Shown in pieces: positions 62,448 to 64,000 of a DNA stretch of 64,000 nucleotides. The position numbers and the translations under genes were made by a program. The notes beneath the pieces are model-generated. The model did not search any database and was not told the origin of the DNA. It saw only the letters and a list, made by a program, of their open reading frames with translations. Every line of letters starts with the position of its first letter. Position 1 is the stretch's first letter. The DNA comes from JBIQJD01 sp044507695 (lineage in GTDB: Bacteria; Bacteroidota; Ignavibacteria; Ignavibacteriales; Ignavibacteriaceae): NCBI GenBank assembly GCA_044507695.1, contig JBIQJD010000001.1:186001-250000 (forward strand). The letters are read 5' to 3'.

Positions 62448-64000
62448 ATCATATTCCGGTTTCAACATACCGCATTCAGTTTAATCCTAAGTTTAAATTT
62501 TCAGATGCTGTTAAGTATATCAGTTACCTGAAAGAACTTGGTATAAGTGATTTATATGCATCTCCGGTTTTCAAAGCACGCAAAAACAGTGCGCACGGTT
62601 ATGATGTTACCGACCCCAATCTTTTTAATCCTGAACTTGGCAGCGAGAGTGATTTCGAAATATTAATCTCAACTTGTAAAAGGAATAATATAAATTGGCT
62701 TCAGGATATTGTGCCGAATCACATGGCATTCAATTATGAGAATCAAATGCTGATTGATCTTCTTGAAAATGGAAATAATTCACGTTGTTATAATTATTTT
62801 GATATTGAATGGGACCATCCGTTTGCAAGTTCTAAGCAAAGGCTGCTTGCACCTTTTCTTGGTAAATTTTATCAGGAAGCATTAGAAGCCGGCGAAATCA
62901 AATTGCGGTATGATGAAAACGGATTCAGTATTACATACTATGATACGCGCCTTCCGTTAAGCATGGAATCATATTCTGATGTGCTTGCTTATCGTTTGGA
63001 TAAGTTAAGGAATAAACTCGGCATAAATAATCCGGAATTTATTCGTTACCAGGGAGTGTTGTATGTACTGAAATCATTACCAACTGCTGATGATATTGAT
63101 GAAAGATATCTGCAGATAAAATTTGTTAAAGGAATATTGTGGGAATTGTACCAATCAAATCATGCAATAAAAGATTTTATTGATGAAACCGTAAAAATAT
63201 TTAACAGTGAACGGGAGAACACTGGTAATTATGATTTACTTGATAAACTTTTAAGTGAACAGCATTTTCGCCTTTCTTACTGGAAGGTAGCGAACGAGGA
63301 AATAAATTACAGACGTTTTTTTAATATTAATGAATTGATTTCATTGCGTGTTGAAGATGAAGAAACCTTCAACCGCACTCATTCATTAATTTTAAGAATG
63401 GTGAAGGAAGGAAAATTCAAGGGACTGCGTGTTGATCATGTTGATGGATTATATGATCCGAAAGAATATTTGGAGCGGCTGCGTGAAAGGGCGAAAGATT
63501 GTTTCATTGTTGTTGAAAAAATTCTTGATTATGGTGAATGCTTGCCCGAAGACTGGCCTGTGCAAGGCACAACCGGTTATGATTTTATGAACTTTGTAAA
63601 CGGCTTGTTTTGTAAAATGAAAAATGAAAGAAAGATGAACAGCGTTTATACAAAGTTCACGCACATTGATACTCCATTCGAACAGATTTATCTCAGCAAA
63701 AAAAGAATGATTATTGAAAAGCGTATGGCTGGAGATGTTGAACGTCTTGCTTTTATTGTTGAAAGAATTTCAAGCAATGACCGGTACGGAATTGATATTA
63801 CAATGCACGGTTTGAAACAAGCGCTGGAAGAAATCCTTACACACTTTCCTATTTACAGAACTTATGTACGAAAAGGTATCTTCAGCGAAAATGATAAAAA
63901 ATATATTTCAGAAGTAATTGAAAAAGTTAAGTATCAGAACCCGCGCTTGAAAAAAGAATTTGAGTATATCGGCAATCTGCTCTTACAAAAATATAGTTTC
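62444..64000 (+). CDS. treY: Malto-oligosyltrehalose synthase TreY (5' part)
   Basis: The frame starts with GTG at 62444, overlapping the stop of the GH57 gene, and stays open for 519 codons to the window edge. TreY motifs are clear: PVSTYRIQFNPKFKFSDA at the start, SPVFKARKNSAHGYDV, DIVPNHMAF, the nucleophile Asp in GLRVDHVDGL, the acid/base Glu in VVEKILDYGE and VQGTTGYDFMN. TreY rearranges the reducing end of maltodextrin to a trehalose unit, which TreZ then releases. The remaining C-terminal third lies outside. Confidence 0.94.
   Translation, partial: MNHIPVSTYRIQFNPKFKFSDAVKYISYLKELGISDLYASPVFKARKNSAHGYDVTDPNLFNPELGSESDFEILISTCKRNNINWLQDIVPNHMAFNYENQMLIDLLENGNNSRCYNYFDIEWDHPFASSKQRLLAPFLGKFYQEALEAGEIKLRYDENGFSITYYDTRLPLSMESYSDVLAYRLDKLRNKLGINNPEFIRYQGVLYVLKSLPTADDIDERYLQIKFVKGILWELYQSNHAIKDFIDETVKIFNSERENTGNYDLLDKLLSEQHFRLSYWKVANEEINYRRFFNINELISLRVEDEETFNRTHSLILRMVKEGKFKGLRVDHVDGLYDPKEYLERLRERAKDCFIVVEKILDYGECLPEDWPVQGTTGYDFMNFVNGLFCKMKNERKMNSVYTKFTHIDTPFEQIYLSKKRMIIEKRMAGDVERLAFIVERISSNDRYGIDITMHGLKQALEEILTHFPIYRTYVRKGIFSENDKKYISEVIEKVKYQNPRLKKEFEYIGNLLLQKYSF

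Noticed and set aside
1..64000. CRISPR arrays, insertion sequences, prophage or integrase genes
   Set aside because: No regularly spaced repeats, transposase or integrase frames, or terminal inverted repeats were seen. The similar NPNPFNP tails are protein-domain repeats, not mobile DNA.

Overview
The window is an AT-rich bacterial segment whose best fit is an Ignavibacteria-like member of the Bacteroidota/Chlorobi group. The reasons are six large secreted proteins ending in a type IX secretion (T9SS) sorting domain with the N-[YF]-P-N-P-F-N-P motif, PorV/FadL-like outer-membrane proteins, a TonB-dependent receptor with a carboxypeptidase-regulatory-like N-terminus, and a ccmC-D-E-F cytochrome c maturation cluster. 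No sequence search was possible, so the taxon is inferred.

Region 1 (1-10.1 kb) is housekeeping and regulatory. It holds the end of ccmC, then ccmD, ccmE and ccmF. A tRNA-Asn with its own promoter and terminator follows, next to a decayed tRNA-like copy. After that come a HipA-like kinase/DUF3037 pair, a NusG-domain-II protein coupled to an ApbE flavin transferase, and a soluble seven-PAS HisKA_2 histidine kinase.

Region 2 (10.3-45.2 kb) is a 35-kb uronate-polysaccharide utilization locus, all on the + strand. A FadR-type GntR regulator is followed by a TonB receptor, a large T9SS-exported protein and two outer-membrane beta-barrel proteins, with no recognisable SusD. Surface beta-helix proteins follow: PL6 lyases, an unclassified beta-helix protein, and two G8-like proteins. 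The cytoplasmic pathway is KduI, KduD, KDPG aldolase, KDG kinase, a DEH-reductase-type SDR, KdgF and an MFS hexuronate transporter. A PL17 oligoalginate lyase, a GH88-GH2 fusion, a PL5/PL38-type lyase and two more PL6 enzymes complete it. The inferred flow is: surface endolyases cut the polymer, TonB imports the oligomers, periplasmic PL17/GH88/GH2 enzymes release unsaturated uronates, the MFS protein imports them, and KdgF plus either KduI/KduD or the SDR produce KDG, then KDPG, then pyruvate and glyceraldehyde-3-phosphate. Having both the threo (KduI/KduD, GH88) and erythro (PL17, SDR) branches suggests more than one uronan, or a mixed one, rather than alginate alone.

Region 3 (45.2-54.5 kb) is a sugar-modification and glycosyltransfer cluster of unknown product. 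A small conserved protein, two nucleotide-sugar epimerases and a zinc-type dehydrogenase run on the + strand. They converge, with an 11-bp overlap, on a - strand operon of a Gfo/Idh dehydrogenase, a GT4 and three CgeB-like glycosyltransferases.

Region 4 (54.8-64 kb) is a trehalose/alpha-glucan operon: TreS-maltokinase fusion, TreZ, a GH57 protein and the first 519 codons of TreY, which runs off the window. The maltokinase part carries Asn where the family normally has its second metal-binding Asp.
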